In this document: positions 1 to 7,838 of the stretch, piece by piece | How the letters are laid out: every line of letters starts with the position of its first letter | How positions within the stretch are numbered: position 1 is the stretch's first letter | From: Bacteroidales bacterium | GTDB lineage: Bacteria; Bacteroidota; Bacteroidia; Bacteroidales; UBA10428 | Reading direction: 5' to 3' | Length of the DNA: 7,996 nucleotides | Assembly: GCA_016935595.1 (NCBI GenBank) | Contig: JAFGQQ010000519.1 | Location: 1-7,996, forward strand | The notes under the pieces: generated by a model | Told to the model about the DNA's origin: nothing | Database searches by the model: none | Seen by the model: the letters and a program-made list of their open reading frames with translations, nothing else | Position numbers and translations under genes: made by a program

Positions 1-523
1 AAATCATCATAACATAATCGTAAGTACCACCTAAACCGTGTCCTGTTCCACCTACCTGATGGCCGACAGCATAAATTGTATTCACCACATAAAGGTTAAT
101 GGCAAACGGGAAATAATAATTGGTTAGTAGACTATCCTCGTCATGATCGTGTTCAAAATCATATAAGCTGTCATCGTAAATGTAATTAATATCAGGAAAA
201 ATAAAAAAGTGGATATTTGAATTCTGAAAATAGTTATTTACTATGGCAATTTCGTTTTCAATTTCTTCAATCGTAGCATTTTGACCTGTGCTGTCTGCTT
301 TAAGTATAAAATGAAGTTTAATCGGTACAGAATCAATACCTACAAAGCTTTTTTGATAATAATCAAGTTTAAATTTTTTAGTGAATTCATATAGCTCTTT
401 GCCCAGGCTGTCGGCATACAGTTTAATTATTGAAGTATCAAGTTCATGATAATCATAAAACTTATTTTGTCCGTTAAGCAATAAAGGTATAGTTAGAATA
501 ATGATAATAAGAGATTTTCTCAT
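1..523 (-). CDS. Secreted protein, probable M43-like metalloprotease, N-terminal part (runs off the window)
   Basis: Reading the minus strand from the ATG at 523-521 gives 174 codons without a stop up to the window edge, so the gene is truncated at its 3' side by the window. The N-terminus (MRKSLIIIILTIPLLLNG, then Q) is a clear Sec signal peptide of about 18 residues with no lipobox cysteine, so the product is exported. The mature start resembles the region before the catalytic domain in Bacteroidetes M43 (pappalysin/cytophagalysin) proteases: a strand VPIKLHFIL (residues 66-74), a helix IEEIENEIAIVNNYF (85-99) where such proteins pair a new strand and helix, and INLYVVN (142-148). The zinc motif HExxH, which would follow, is not in the window, so the protease call is an inference from the N-terminal pattern only. 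Residues 124-130 are an acidic/histidine cluster (EHDHDED). No Shine-Dalgarno sequence precedes the ATG. Alternative: an unrelated secreted protein. Confidence 0.6.
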   Translation of the reverse strand, partial: MRKSLIIIILTIPLLLNGQNKFYDYHELDTSIIKLYADSLGKELYEFTKKFKLDYYQKSFVGIDSVPIKLHFILKADSTGQNATIEEIENEIAIVNNYFQNSNIHFFIFPDINYIYDDSLYDFEHDHDEDSLLTNYYFPFAINLYVVNTIYAVGHQVGGTGHGLGGTYDYVMMI

Positions 524-746
524 CGCGATTATTTTTAGGTAAGTGATAGTTGAAAATAATTAAAAATTAGGGATTTTCAAAAGATTACAGGATAATATTC
601 AAATAAAAAGTAAAGTGTTAAATCAGGGATTATTTGTATTAATTATTTTTATACTCTAACTTATTTAGTTTTTTATAAATAACAATAAATGTTTTAAAGA
701 TTTTATATTGTTATATGTTGGGATTCCAATTACATTATCAATAATA

Positions 747-764
747 ATTCAATTTCAATTGAAT
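747..764 (-). terminator. Possible weak hairpin just after the four-cysteine gene
   Basis: ATTCAATT (747-754) and AATTGAAT (757-764) form a perfect 8-base inverted repeat ending one base beyond the TAA stop at 768-766. With a 4-base loop the stem is 7 pairs and almost entirely A-T, with no clear T tract, so it would be a weak terminator at best; in such AT-rich DNA it may be chance. Confidence 0.2.
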
Positions 765-765
765 A

Positions 766-981
766 TTAAACAGCAATTCTTTGATTTTGGATTTTAATTT
801 TTCTGTTTTCACGAAAATAAAGACATTTACTGTGTGTTTCTATTAGATTGCAAATATCGAGCTGATCCATTTCGCCAATTAAGTTTACCCTTTCTTCTAA
901 AGGCATTTGTCTGATTTTTTTAAACGGGCAGTTTTCGTTTTCTACGTCAAAGGGACACCCGAAGATTAATCCGTAAATCAT
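766..981 (-). CDS. Small four-cysteine protein of unknown function (71 aa)
   Basis: I do not recognise a named family. The 71-residue product has cysteines at 9, 18, 44 and 53; the first two lie in a repeated Cys-Pro-Phe motif (GCPF at 8-11, NCPF at 17-20), and His50 precedes the last cysteine (HSKC). This pattern would suit a small metal-binding or redox protein, but that is inference. The middle (residues 25-50: PLEERVNLIGEM, then LDICNLIETH) looks like two amphipathic helices, and the tail is basic. There is no signal peptide or membrane segment, so it is likely cytoplasmic. Coding status is supported by a GGAGG sequence 7 bases before the ATG, a rarity in Bacteroidetes, and by a non-random composition. 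It lies 242 bases upstream of the secreted-protease-like gene on the same strand and is probably transcribed separately. Confidence 0.65.
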   Translation of the reverse strand: MIYGLIFGCPFDVENENCPFKKIRQMPLEERVNLIGEMDQLDICNLIETHSKCLYFRENRKIKIQNQRIAV

Positions 982-1463
982 TTTTCTTCCTCCAAATTAT
1001 TAATTAAATTTATATATATTGACAAAAAACTTATTCTTTAGCTGCATATTTTATCTATTTTTTAAGATGTTTAGTTTATCTATATGGTTGCGTTAATTTT
1101 TTAATATTAAATACTGATAAAAGTCAACCGAAATAGCGTAATTTTATAATATAGACGAAATATTATTTATTAACCCCTAAGTATTTTTTATTTATATTAA
1201 TATATAACATTATAAAAATAGATTATATACTTATATTAAACATTACATTTTTATTAAATTATTGTATAATAATTTATTCTTTTCAAGAAAGAAAAGTTAC
1301 CCTTAATTTATTATTTTATCTTAAAAAAATAACGTTTTAATTGAATTATAATAAATTGTGACTTTATAATAACATTCCTTCTCAAAAATAATATCATTGA
1401 CTTTTATGATTATAATCTAAAATTTTTAACTTACGCTTTTAATACATAGATAAATTTATTTAT
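982..1463. other. Gene-free, extremely AT-rich intergenic region (482 bases)
   Basis: No plausible coding frame, tRNA or structured RNA is visible between the divergent starts at 981 and 1464. Counting by eye, 1141-1260 contains only 13 G or C in 120 bases. The region must contain the promoters of both flanking genes, but I found no convincing match to the Bacteroidetes -33/-7 pattern (TTTG, then TAnnTTTG) upstream of 1464; TATAAT at 1411-1416 has no matching -35 element. Short AT palindromes such as TTATAT/ATATAA around 1192-1207 are expected by chance at this composition. Confidence 0.7.
985..994 (-). promoter_or_regulatory. Strong Shine-Dalgarno site of the four-cysteine protein
   Basis: The minus strand reads TGGAGGAAGA directly before the start, placing GGAGG seven bases from the ATG at 981-979. 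It fixes the start codon. Most genes in Bacteroidetes lack such a site and no other gene start in this window has one so well placed, which makes it notable. Confidence 0.6.
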
Positions 1464-2390
1464 ATGGCCACAACAACAAACAAGAATAAACGGTTTGGAA
1501 CAGCACCGGTATTTTTTACAGCAATAGCGACAATATTAGGTGCGATTTTATTTTTGCGTTTTGGTTATGCAGTTGGAACTTTAGGTTTTTGGGGAGTAAT
1601 TGTAATTATATTATTAGGACATATGGTAACCATCCCCACAGCATTAGCTATTTCCGAATTGGCTACAAATAAGCGTGTTGAAGGAGGAGGTGAATATTTT
1701 ATCATATCACGGTCTTTCGGATTAAATATTGGTGCAACAATTGGGATTGCTTTATTTTTTTCACAGGCAATCAGTGTTGCTTTCTATATAATTGCTTTCA
1801 CCGAATCGTTTGAGTTTTTATTTGATTTCATAAAAGAAAAATTCAATTTCATCCTTCCCAGGCAGGTAATTAGTATTCCTGCTATGCTTGGTTTATCTGT
1901 TTTAATTTTACGGAAAGGTGCAAATATGGGAGTTAAAGCATTGTATTTTGTGATTGGGATTTTAGCTTTGTCATTAATTTTATTTTTTCTTGGGAAAACA
2001 GAATATGCAGCGACAAATGATCTTTCCTTATTTTCAGCCCAGTTTAGAAATAAAGAAGTATTTTTTATTGTTTTTGCCATTATATTTCCTGCCTTTACAG
2101 GAATGACAGCTGGAGTTGGTTTATCGGGAGATTTAAAAAATCCTTCCCGTTCTATTCCTTTAGGAACTACATTCGCAACTATTACAGGAATGATTATTTA
2201 TTTTTTTATTGTATGGAAGCTTGCACATTCTGCAAGTATTGAGGATTTATTAAACCATCAGTTGATTATGGGTAAAATTGCAATTGGTGGTGCTGTTATT
2301 ATACCTTTGGGTTTAGCCGCTTCAACACTTTCTTCAGCAATTGGTTCTGTTATGGTTGCGCCAAGAACATTACAGGCTTTAGCAATCGAT

Positions 2391-2393
2391 TAA
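2391..2393 (+). other. First internal in-frame TAA of the transporter frame
   Basis: This codon (codon 310) follows LQALAID, a family hallmark at the end of TM8, where intact relatives normally have a polar or charged residue in a D-x-x-(F/L)-P context. A single base change from a Lys (AAA), Glu (GAA) or Gln (CAA) codon would create it. Its context is GAT TAA TCT. Confidence 0.85.
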
Positions 2394-2600
2394 TCTTTCC
2401 CTGCATCCAGAATAAATAAAATTCTAGCCTTAGGCAAAGGAGATGATAATGAACCTTATAATGCTTCATTTATCACTTGCATTATTGCAATGGTTTTTGT
2501 TACAATAGGTAATGTGAATATGGTGGCAGGAATTATTTCCATGTTTTTTATGGTTACTTATGGTTCTTTATGTTTAATTTCTTTTCTTAACCATTTCGGA

Positions 2601-2603
2601 TAA
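2601..2603 (+). other. Second internal in-frame TAA of the transporter frame
   Basis: This codon (codon 380) lies in the loop between TM10 and TM11, between NHFG and SPSYRPSFKSRW. The sequence on both sides follows the family without gap, so the stop occupies one residue. TCA (Ser) to TAA would be a single change, which fits a small residue at this loop position. Its context is GGA TAA TCT, sharing TAATCT with the first stop. Confidence 0.85.
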
Positions 2604-3692
2604 TCTCCGTCATACCGGCCATCGTTTAAATCACGCTGGTATATTTTTTTAACCGGATTTATGATTTCGGTTTGGGTAATGTTTAAAATAAGCACCACAT
2701 ATGCTGTTGTAGCAATAATTATTATGACTTTGATATATATCTATATTAATAATTACCATAAAGAACGAAAAGGGCTGGAAGCCATATTTGCGAATGCTAT
2801 TTTTCAAATTAATAGAAATTTACAGGTGTATCTTCAGAAATCAGGCCTCATGAGATCGAAAAAAGAATGGAGACCAAGTGCAATATGTATTTCTCAAAAC
2901 TCATTTGAAAGGGATACTGCATTTAATATGCTTAACTGGATATCATATAAATATGGTTTTGGTACTTATATACATTTAATAGAAGGTTATTATTCCAAGG
3001 CCACTTATGAACAGGCAAAGGAAATTTTACAAAAATTAATAAAAAGATATGGTTATATCGAAAATCATATTTATATCGATACAATTATTTCTCCATCATA
3101 TACCTCGGCTATAGCGCAATCGGTTCAGATTATGGGTGTTTCCGGAATGGAAAATAACATGATTATTTTTGAATTTGATAAAGAAGATCCCGATAATTTG
3201 AATGATATTATTGACAATTATTCATTGGTTAATGCTGGTAATTTTGATTTTTGTATTATAGGAACGTCAAGAAAACAAATTAATTTAAACGAAAGCATCC
3301 ATGTTTGGATCAGAAGCATAGATACAAACAATTCAAACCTGATGATATTACTGAGTTTTATTATTTACGGGCATCCCGACTGGTCAAAATCGAATATTAA
3401 AATATTTGAAACTTGTAAATCTGAAAAAATTCAGGAAACCAGAAAACAAATGTACGAGCTGGTTACAACAGGTCGTCTCCCGATAACTATGAATAATATC
3501 GAGATTATTGTCGAAAACCCTGATACAAGTGTAAAAAATTTAATCAATGCAAAATCGGCTGATGCCGGTTTAACCATTATAGGTTTCAGGGGCGATCATT
3601 TAAAACATGAAGGTACCGAGTTATTTATGGGATATGACCAAATAGGAACTATACTGTTTGTAAATTCATATGGAATGAAAAATATTGAATAA

Positions 3693-3724
3693 TAATATTT
3701 TATGAATGTAGAAAAATGATAAAT
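3693..3724. other. Convergent 32-base gap between transporter frame and sensor-phosphatase
   Basis: The two genes end tail to tail. The gap contains only AT-rich sequence; I see no stable G-C hairpin that could act as a bidirectional terminator, so transcripts may run into each other's 3' ends. Confidence 0.5.
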
Positions 3725-6700
3725 TTAAAACTTTAAACCGATTAATGTAATATCATCTCTCTGTTCGGTATTTTCCATATAGGTCATTATTTCTTTTTCT
3801 AATTTTTCTTTCTGTTTTTCAAGGGGATCATCCTTAATATTTTCTAAAATATTAAGTAACTTATAGGTTCCGAATTTTTTTCTGTTTGGTGCATTTTGGT
3901 CGACAAATCCGTCGGAACTAAGATAAATAATATCTTCTTTTTCCATTATTAATTCTTTATTTGTATAAAAAAGTTTACTGCGTTTAGCCCTTATTCCACC
4001 AATTGATTTACGGTCGCCTTTTAATATTTCAATTTTATTATTTGATTTTTTATAATAATAAAGGGGCCGTTTGGCTCCGGAAAAGCAAATTTTGATTCTA
4101 TTATTTATTTCTTTTTCGAAGCGGCATAAACAAACATCCATTCCATCATTATTATCTGTTTGGTCTTGTTTTAATGCCAGTGAAACCCCAACATTTAATA
4201 GTTCAAGAATTTGTGCCGGATTTAGCACTCGTTTCTGATTCACTATTTCATTTAATAGTCTGTTTCCAATTAATGACATAAATGCTCCGGGTACTCCATG
4301 GCCAGTGCAATCGGCAACTGCAAAAAACAGTTGTTCTTTTTCAACTTGTGTAACAACAGGCAAGAACCAGTAAAAATCGCCGGAAACAATATCGCGTGGT
4401 TTAAAGATTATAAAGTAATTCAAATATTTATTCAGGTCTTTTTCAGTTGGTAATATAGAATTCTGGATAGATTTTGCATATTCAATGCTGCTTTTAATAT
4501 GTATATTCTGTTCTTTTATAATGTCATAAACGTTTGCATTATCCAATGCAATGGAAATATAAGAAGCCAATGATTGAAGGTTATTTATATCATTTTCCGA
4601 ATAAGCGTTCTTCTTGTAACTTTGTACTGTAACAACACCAATTGCCCTGTTTTCAATAGTTAATGGCAGATATATTGCTGATTGAGGATGTTCTGATGTT
4701 TTAAAATCACCTTTTTTATCAATGTATTTTTTATGTTCTGATTCATAATCATTAATAAGTATTTCTTTCCGGTTTTTAAAACACCAAATTGCCAAACTGT
4801 TTTTTTTGTTAACGGGAAGATTAAAATAAGGTTTTTTTTCTCCTTTTTCGAAAAATGCTGTATATTCAATTGCTTTTTTTGTTACGCAATAAATTCCTAT
4901 TCCAAAAGCGGCTGCATCCATTAACGAATTTACATAATTATAAATAATATCGTTAATTGCATCGAGGTTAAGTGTAGATGTAACCTTTTTCCCAAATTCA
5001 CTAAGTAACTGGATGCTTTTATATGCGGTTTCAATTTTTTTGTTTTGTTCTTCAAGAGCATCGCGCTGTGTGGCAAGTTCTTCCGATTGTTGTTGAATTT
5101 CTTCGTTTTGAGTAAGAATTTCTTCTTTTTGCATTTTTAATTCGGAATTTGCTTCTTTTAATTCATGCGTTCTTATTGCTACTTGTTTTTCAAGTTCTTC
5201 TTTTTGCCGCTTAATTTGATTAATTCTGATAAAATAAAAGGTTATAGCACTTCCTATAATAAATAATGTTAAAGTAATTATAAACCACCAGGTTCTCCAG
5301 AATGGAGGCTGAATAGTAACCTTTAATTCAATTGGATCTTCATTCCATATGCCGTCACAGTTTGCGGCTTTTACTTTAAATACATAATCACCTCCTGGAA
5401 GATTTGTATAATTAGCCAAACGCCGGATTGCATCGGTATAATTCCATTCGTTTTCAAAACCTTCAATATAATATGCATAGTTGTTTTTTTCAGGGATAGA
5501 ATAATGAATTCCAGCGAATTCAAAACCGAAAATATAATCTTTATAAGATAAAATTACATGATCTAATTCAGAAATAGATTTATTTATAATAATACGGTTA
5601 TGAATTTTTTGATCAATTTCAACAGGTTTATTAAAAATATTAATATTTGTAATAATAACGTTTGGTACTTTTTTATTTTCAATTATCATTTCAGGATAGA
5701 AAGATGAAAATCCCTTTATTCCGCCAAAATAAATTTTTCCGTCAGCAGCTTTAAAATAGGCATTATAATTAAATTGTTTGCCCTGAAGGCCATCTGCTTT
5801 TAAATATATTTTAAAATTAGGGATATTAGCTGAATCAATGGCATTAACAAATTTTACTAATCCATTGTTTCCACTTAGCCAAAGATTTTTGTTATTATCT
5901 TCAATTATACCATATACAGCATAAGTATAAAGTCCATCCTGAGCTTCATAATTTATAATATCTTTAGTCGTATTATTTAAATAAGTAATGCCTAAATCTC
6001 TTCCAAACCAGAAATTACCTTTACTATCCTGGTAAATTACATTCGTAAGATTAACTTCCTGGCTTTTTTCTGTAATTTCAAAATACGGTTCAAATTGATT
6101 GGTCATGTAATTAAACCGCATGATAATATTTCCATTTGCTGCGAGTATATTTTTTTCATTATCTTCAATTATTGAATAAAGTCTTGAGCTAAAAGCGTTA
6201 ATAAAGTTTTTCGATCCTTTTTTCATAAGATTGATTCCAGCATTATTTGAAATCCATAAATTATTTTTACTGTCAATAAACACTTCATAAATTCTTGAAT
6301 GCGTAAGGCTGCCATGTTTTTTATCAGCTTTATAATGTGTAAATGTTTTTGTTTTTGTATTATAATAATCCAGCCCGTCATATGTACCAATCCATAGATT
6401 ACTATGATTATCGAAAACCATTTTTTTTATGTCGTTGTTACATAGAGAATTTGGATTTTCAGGATCGTTTGATAAATATGAGAATTTCCCGGTTTCTATA
6501 TTTAAAATATTAATTCCGCCTTGTTCAGTACCAACCCAAATATTTTTATTCTTATCCTCAGCAAAAGAATAAACTACAGCATCATTTAAAAAATAATTAT
6601 CATCTGGCTTTTTTGTGTAGGTAATGAATTTTTTTTGATTTAGATCAGCATAGTTAACACCACCTGCGAAAGTAGTTATCCATAAACCCTGGTTGTTATC

Positions 6701-7672
6701 CTCAAATATTTCAAATATGGAATTATGACTTAGTTTTGATTGAATATGTTCGGTATGGGCATATCTATTAAATGAATTTTTTTTATAATTATATAAATAT
6801 AGCCCTCCTCTTGTTCCAAACCATAAATTACCTTTTGTATCTTCATAAATGTCACGTACACGATTACTAAAACTATTTTCTTTGTCAATAATTATTCTTT
6901 CGAATGTTGAATCGCTATAATTGAAACGGTTAAGGCCATTATTATAAGTTCCTATCCATAGTATGCCTTTACTATCCTGAAATATAGCAGTTTGATGATT
7001 TTCGCTGATTGTTTTATTGTTATTTGGATTGGAAAAAAAGTGTTTGAATTTTCCTGTTTCTCTATTTAAGATTTCAAGTGCACCATCTCTTGTACAAATC
7101 CAGAAATTACCATAACTATCTTCCATTATCCTGTTTATGTTTATTGAACTAATGCTATTTGGATCATCGGGCAGGTAAAAATATGATTTGACCTTTTTAG
7201 TTTCAAGATTATATGAAAATAATCCGTTTGTGGTAGATATCCATAAAAAGCCTGCCGAATCTTCATAAAAAAAGTTTACTCCTTCTATAACTATACTATC
7301 TATTATATTTGAAAGATTAATAAAATGGTCTTTATCCCTCTCATAATAAGAAAGATGTTGTCCACCTATCCAAATGGTGTTTTTGCTGTCTTTATATAGT
7401 GCACGAATTAATATATCTTGTATGCTTGCACTGTCATTTATGTCTGGTTTATAAATAGTGAAATTATATCCGTCAAATTTGGTTAATCCTTTATTCGTTC
7501 CGAACCACATTATTCCGTAATGATCTTGACAAACGGAATATACCTGGTTATGCGACATACCTTCTTCAGTTGTGTAATGTCTGAATTTGAGTTGTTCCTG
7601 AATGGTTGATCCCTGTAAATATAGAATAGTTGATGTTAAAATGCCAATCCCAAAATTAAAAATCTTCCTCAT
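3725..7672 (-). CDS. Membrane sensor: two-component-type beta-propeller + Y_Y_Y + GAF + SpoIIE/PP2C phosphatase (1315 aa)
   Basis: Predicted transmembrane signalling protein that senses a periplasmic ligand and acts as a cytoplasmic Ser/Thr phosphatase. Order: signal peptide (1-22); about 14 Reg_prop repeats (about 40-655), each with a D..GN.WfGT..GL core such as GIMWFGTNKGL (53-63) and GNLWFGTRGGL (281-291), enough for two seven-bladed propellers; Y_Y_Y domain (about 710-790, with GGDYVFKVKA); TM helix (795-815); coiled coil (818-885, rich in E/Q/K); GAF (about 888-1046); linker SIEYAKSIQNSILP (1062-1075), the usual lead into this phosphatase type; SpoIIE/PP2C domain to the end. All metal-binding aspartates appear present: GDFYWF (D1099), ADCTGHGVPGA (D1121), SSDG (D1254) and RDDITL (D1306-D1307), so it is probably active. 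There is no histidine kinase, receiver or HTH output, unlike classical hybrid two-component regulators. An in-frame TAA lies immediately before the ATG and the next Met is residue 39, so the start is fixed. Ligand and target are unknown; no partner protein is encoded nearby. Confidence 0.93.
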   Translation of the reverse strand: MRKIFNFGIGILTSTILYLQGSTIQEQLKFRHYTTEEGMSHNQVYSVCQDHYGIMWFGTNKGLTKFDGYNFTIYKPDINDSASIQDILIRALYKDSKNTIWIGGQHLSYYERDKDHFINLSNIIDSIVIEGVNFFYEDSAGFLWISTTNGLFSYNLETKKVKSYFYLPDDPNSISSININRIMEDSYGNFWICTRDGALEILNRETGKFKHFFSNPNNNKTISENHQTAIFQDSKGILWIGTYNNGLNRFNYSDSTFERIIIDKENSFSNRVRDIYEDTKGNLWFGTRGGLYLYNYKKNSFNRYAHTEHIQSKLSHNSIFEIFEDNNQGLWITTFAGGVNYADLNQKKFITYTKKPDDNYFLNDAVVYSFAEDKNKNIWVGTEQGGINILNIETGKFSYLSNDPENPNSLCNNDIKKMVFDNHSNLWIGTYDGLDYYNTKTKTFTHYKADKKHGSLTHSRIYEVFIDSKNNLWISNNAGINLMKKGSKNFINAFSSRLYSIIEDNEKNILAANGNIIMRFNYMTNQFEPYFEITEKSQEVNLTNVIYQDSKGNFWFGRDLGITYLNNTTKDIINYEAQDGLYTYAVYGIIEDNNKNLWLSGNNGLVKFVNAIDSANIPNFKIYLKADGLQGKQFNYNAYFKAADGKIYFGGIKGFSSFYPEMIIENKKVPNVIITNINIFNKPVEIDQKIHNRIIINKSISELDHVILSYKDYIFGFEFAGIHYSIPEKNNYAYYIEGFENEWNYTDAIRRLANYTNLPGGDYVFKVKAANCDGIWNEDPIELKVTIQPPFWRTWWFIITLTLFIIGSAITFYFIRINQIKRQKEELEKQVAIRTHELKEANSELKMQKEEILTQNEEIQQQSEELATQRDALEEQNKKIETAYKSIQLLSEFGKKVTSTLNLDAINDIIYNYVNSLMDAAAFGIGIYCVTKKAIEYTAFFEKGEKKPYFNLPVNKKNSLAIWCFKNRKEILINDYESEHKKYIDKKGDFKTSEHPQSAIYLPLTIENRAIGVVTVQSYKKNAYSENDINNLQSLASYISIALDNANVYDIIKEQNIHIKSSIEYAKSIQNSILPTEKDLNKYLNYFIIFKPRDIVSGDFYWFLPVVTQVEKEQLFFAVADCTGHGVPGAFMSLIGNRLLNEIVNQKRVLNPAQILELLNVGVSLALKQDQTDNNDGMDVCLCRFEKEINNRIKICFSGAKRPLYYYKKSNNKIEILKGDRKSIGGIRAKRSKLFYTNKELIMEKEDIIYLSSDGFVDQNAPNRKKFGTYKLLNILENIKDDPLEKQKEKLEKEIMTYMENTEQRDDITLIGLKF

Positions 7673-7682
7673 TTAAATTCAT
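7656..7682 (-). CDS. Possible 8-codon upstream ORF overlapping the start of the sensor-phosphatase
   Basis: An ATG at 7682-7680, ten bases before the sensor start and in another frame, opens the peptide MNLNEEDF and stops with TAA at 7658-7656, inside the sensor gene. AGAGGA lies five bases before this ATG, which is a better distance than the fifteen bases to the sensor ATG. If translated, it could limit or couple initiation of the sensor. It is short enough to arise by chance and there is no direct proof of translation. Confidence 0.2.
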   Translation of the reverse strand: MNLNEEDF

Positions 7683-7786
7683 TTTAGTCCTCTTTTAAAT
7701 TTAACATATTTTTCGTTTAATAACAAATTAAATCTCAATAAGGTATTTTATTAAATTGTTCTTTCAGAATGATGATTCTGGCATAT

Positions 7787-7816
7787 TTTGTGTATTAAAA
7801 TATTTAATGTAATTTG
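7787..7816 (+). promoter_or_regulatory. Candidate Bacteroidetes-type promoter for the gene starting at 7839
   Basis: TTTG at 7787-7790 and TAATTTG at 7810-7816 are separated by 19 bases, close to the phylum pattern TTTG - 19 to 21 bases - TAnnTTTG, although the -7 element is one base short. It would start transcription roughly 15 bases before the ATG, a short leader without a Shine-Dalgarno sequence. Confidence 0.3.
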
Positions 7817-7838
7817 TTTATTTATTTAAATTAATATT

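Larger units (their letters stand above)
1464..3692 (+). pseudogene. Cation-chloride cotransporter-like permease (SLC12/CCC, APC superfamily), interrupted by two in-frame TAA codons
   Basis: One frame of 742 codons runs from ATG 1464 to TAA 3690-3692, broken only by TAA at codons 310 and 380. Parts: 309 residues with TM1-8, 69 residues with TM9-10, and 362 residues with TM11-12 plus a soluble C-terminal domain. Family hallmarks are plain: GAILFLRFGYAVG (26-38), PAFTGMTAGVGLSGDLKNP (209-227), and APRTLQALAID (299-309) just before the first stop; the next segment continues as FP..RINKIL and NEPYNASF, exactly where the family continues. The C-terminal domain ends with LTIIGFRG and GTILFVNS motifs, as in full-length relatives. 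Such proteins carry out electroneutral transport of Na+/K+ with Cl-, or of amino acids, across the inner membrane; the substrate cannot be told. A product ending at residue 309 would lack four TM helices and the regulatory domain and is unlikely to transport. TAA ends the neighbouring genes, so it is a true stop here. No Shine-Dalgarno sequence precedes 1464 or the later Met at 2661 (inside TM11). Confidence 0.8.

Noticed and set aside
522..529. ATCGCGAT palindrome over the start of the secreted protein gene
   Set aside because: Only eight bases, partly coding, without a second copy nearby; no reason to call an operator.
994..1026. TTTG and TAATTTG upstream of the four-cysteine gene as its promoter
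   Set aside because: The gap is about 23 bases and transcription would begin inside the Shine-Dalgarno site.
1192..1240. AT-only inverted and direct repeats (TTATATTAA twice, TTATAT/ATATAA)
   Set aside because: Expected by chance at about 11 percent G+C and without repeat units of regular spacing, so neither a CRISPR array nor an origin.
1397..1416. TTGAC with TATAAT as a sigma70-like promoter for the transporter
   Set aside because: The spacing is about half of what is needed, and the pattern is not the one used by the main sigma factor of Bacteroidetes.
1784..2080. 98-codon open frame on the minus strand
   Set aside because: It lies wholly inside the well-supported transporter frame on the other strand, has no family resemblance and is a compositional shadow.
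2436..2460. AAGGAG followed by ATG inside the transporter, suggesting an internal restart after the first stop
   Set aside because: Both nearby ATGs are out of the transporter frame; the bases simply encode GKGDDNEP, a family segment.
2661..3692. Independent 343-residue protein starting at the ATG at 2661
   Set aside because: The ATG lies within the TM11 segment, no ribosome site precedes it, and the frame is open and homologous upstream back to the stop at 2601. It is the tail of the interrupted transporter.
1464..3692. UAA reassigned to an amino acid in this genome
   Set aside because: The 1315-codon sensor frame contains no in-frame TAA and ends at TAA just after the expected phosphatase C-terminus; the small gene and the transporter also end at TAA.
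4660..4869. 69-codon open frame on the minus strand
   Set aside because: It overlaps the GAF-coding part of the sensor-phosphatase in another frame and reads as lysine-rich random sequence.
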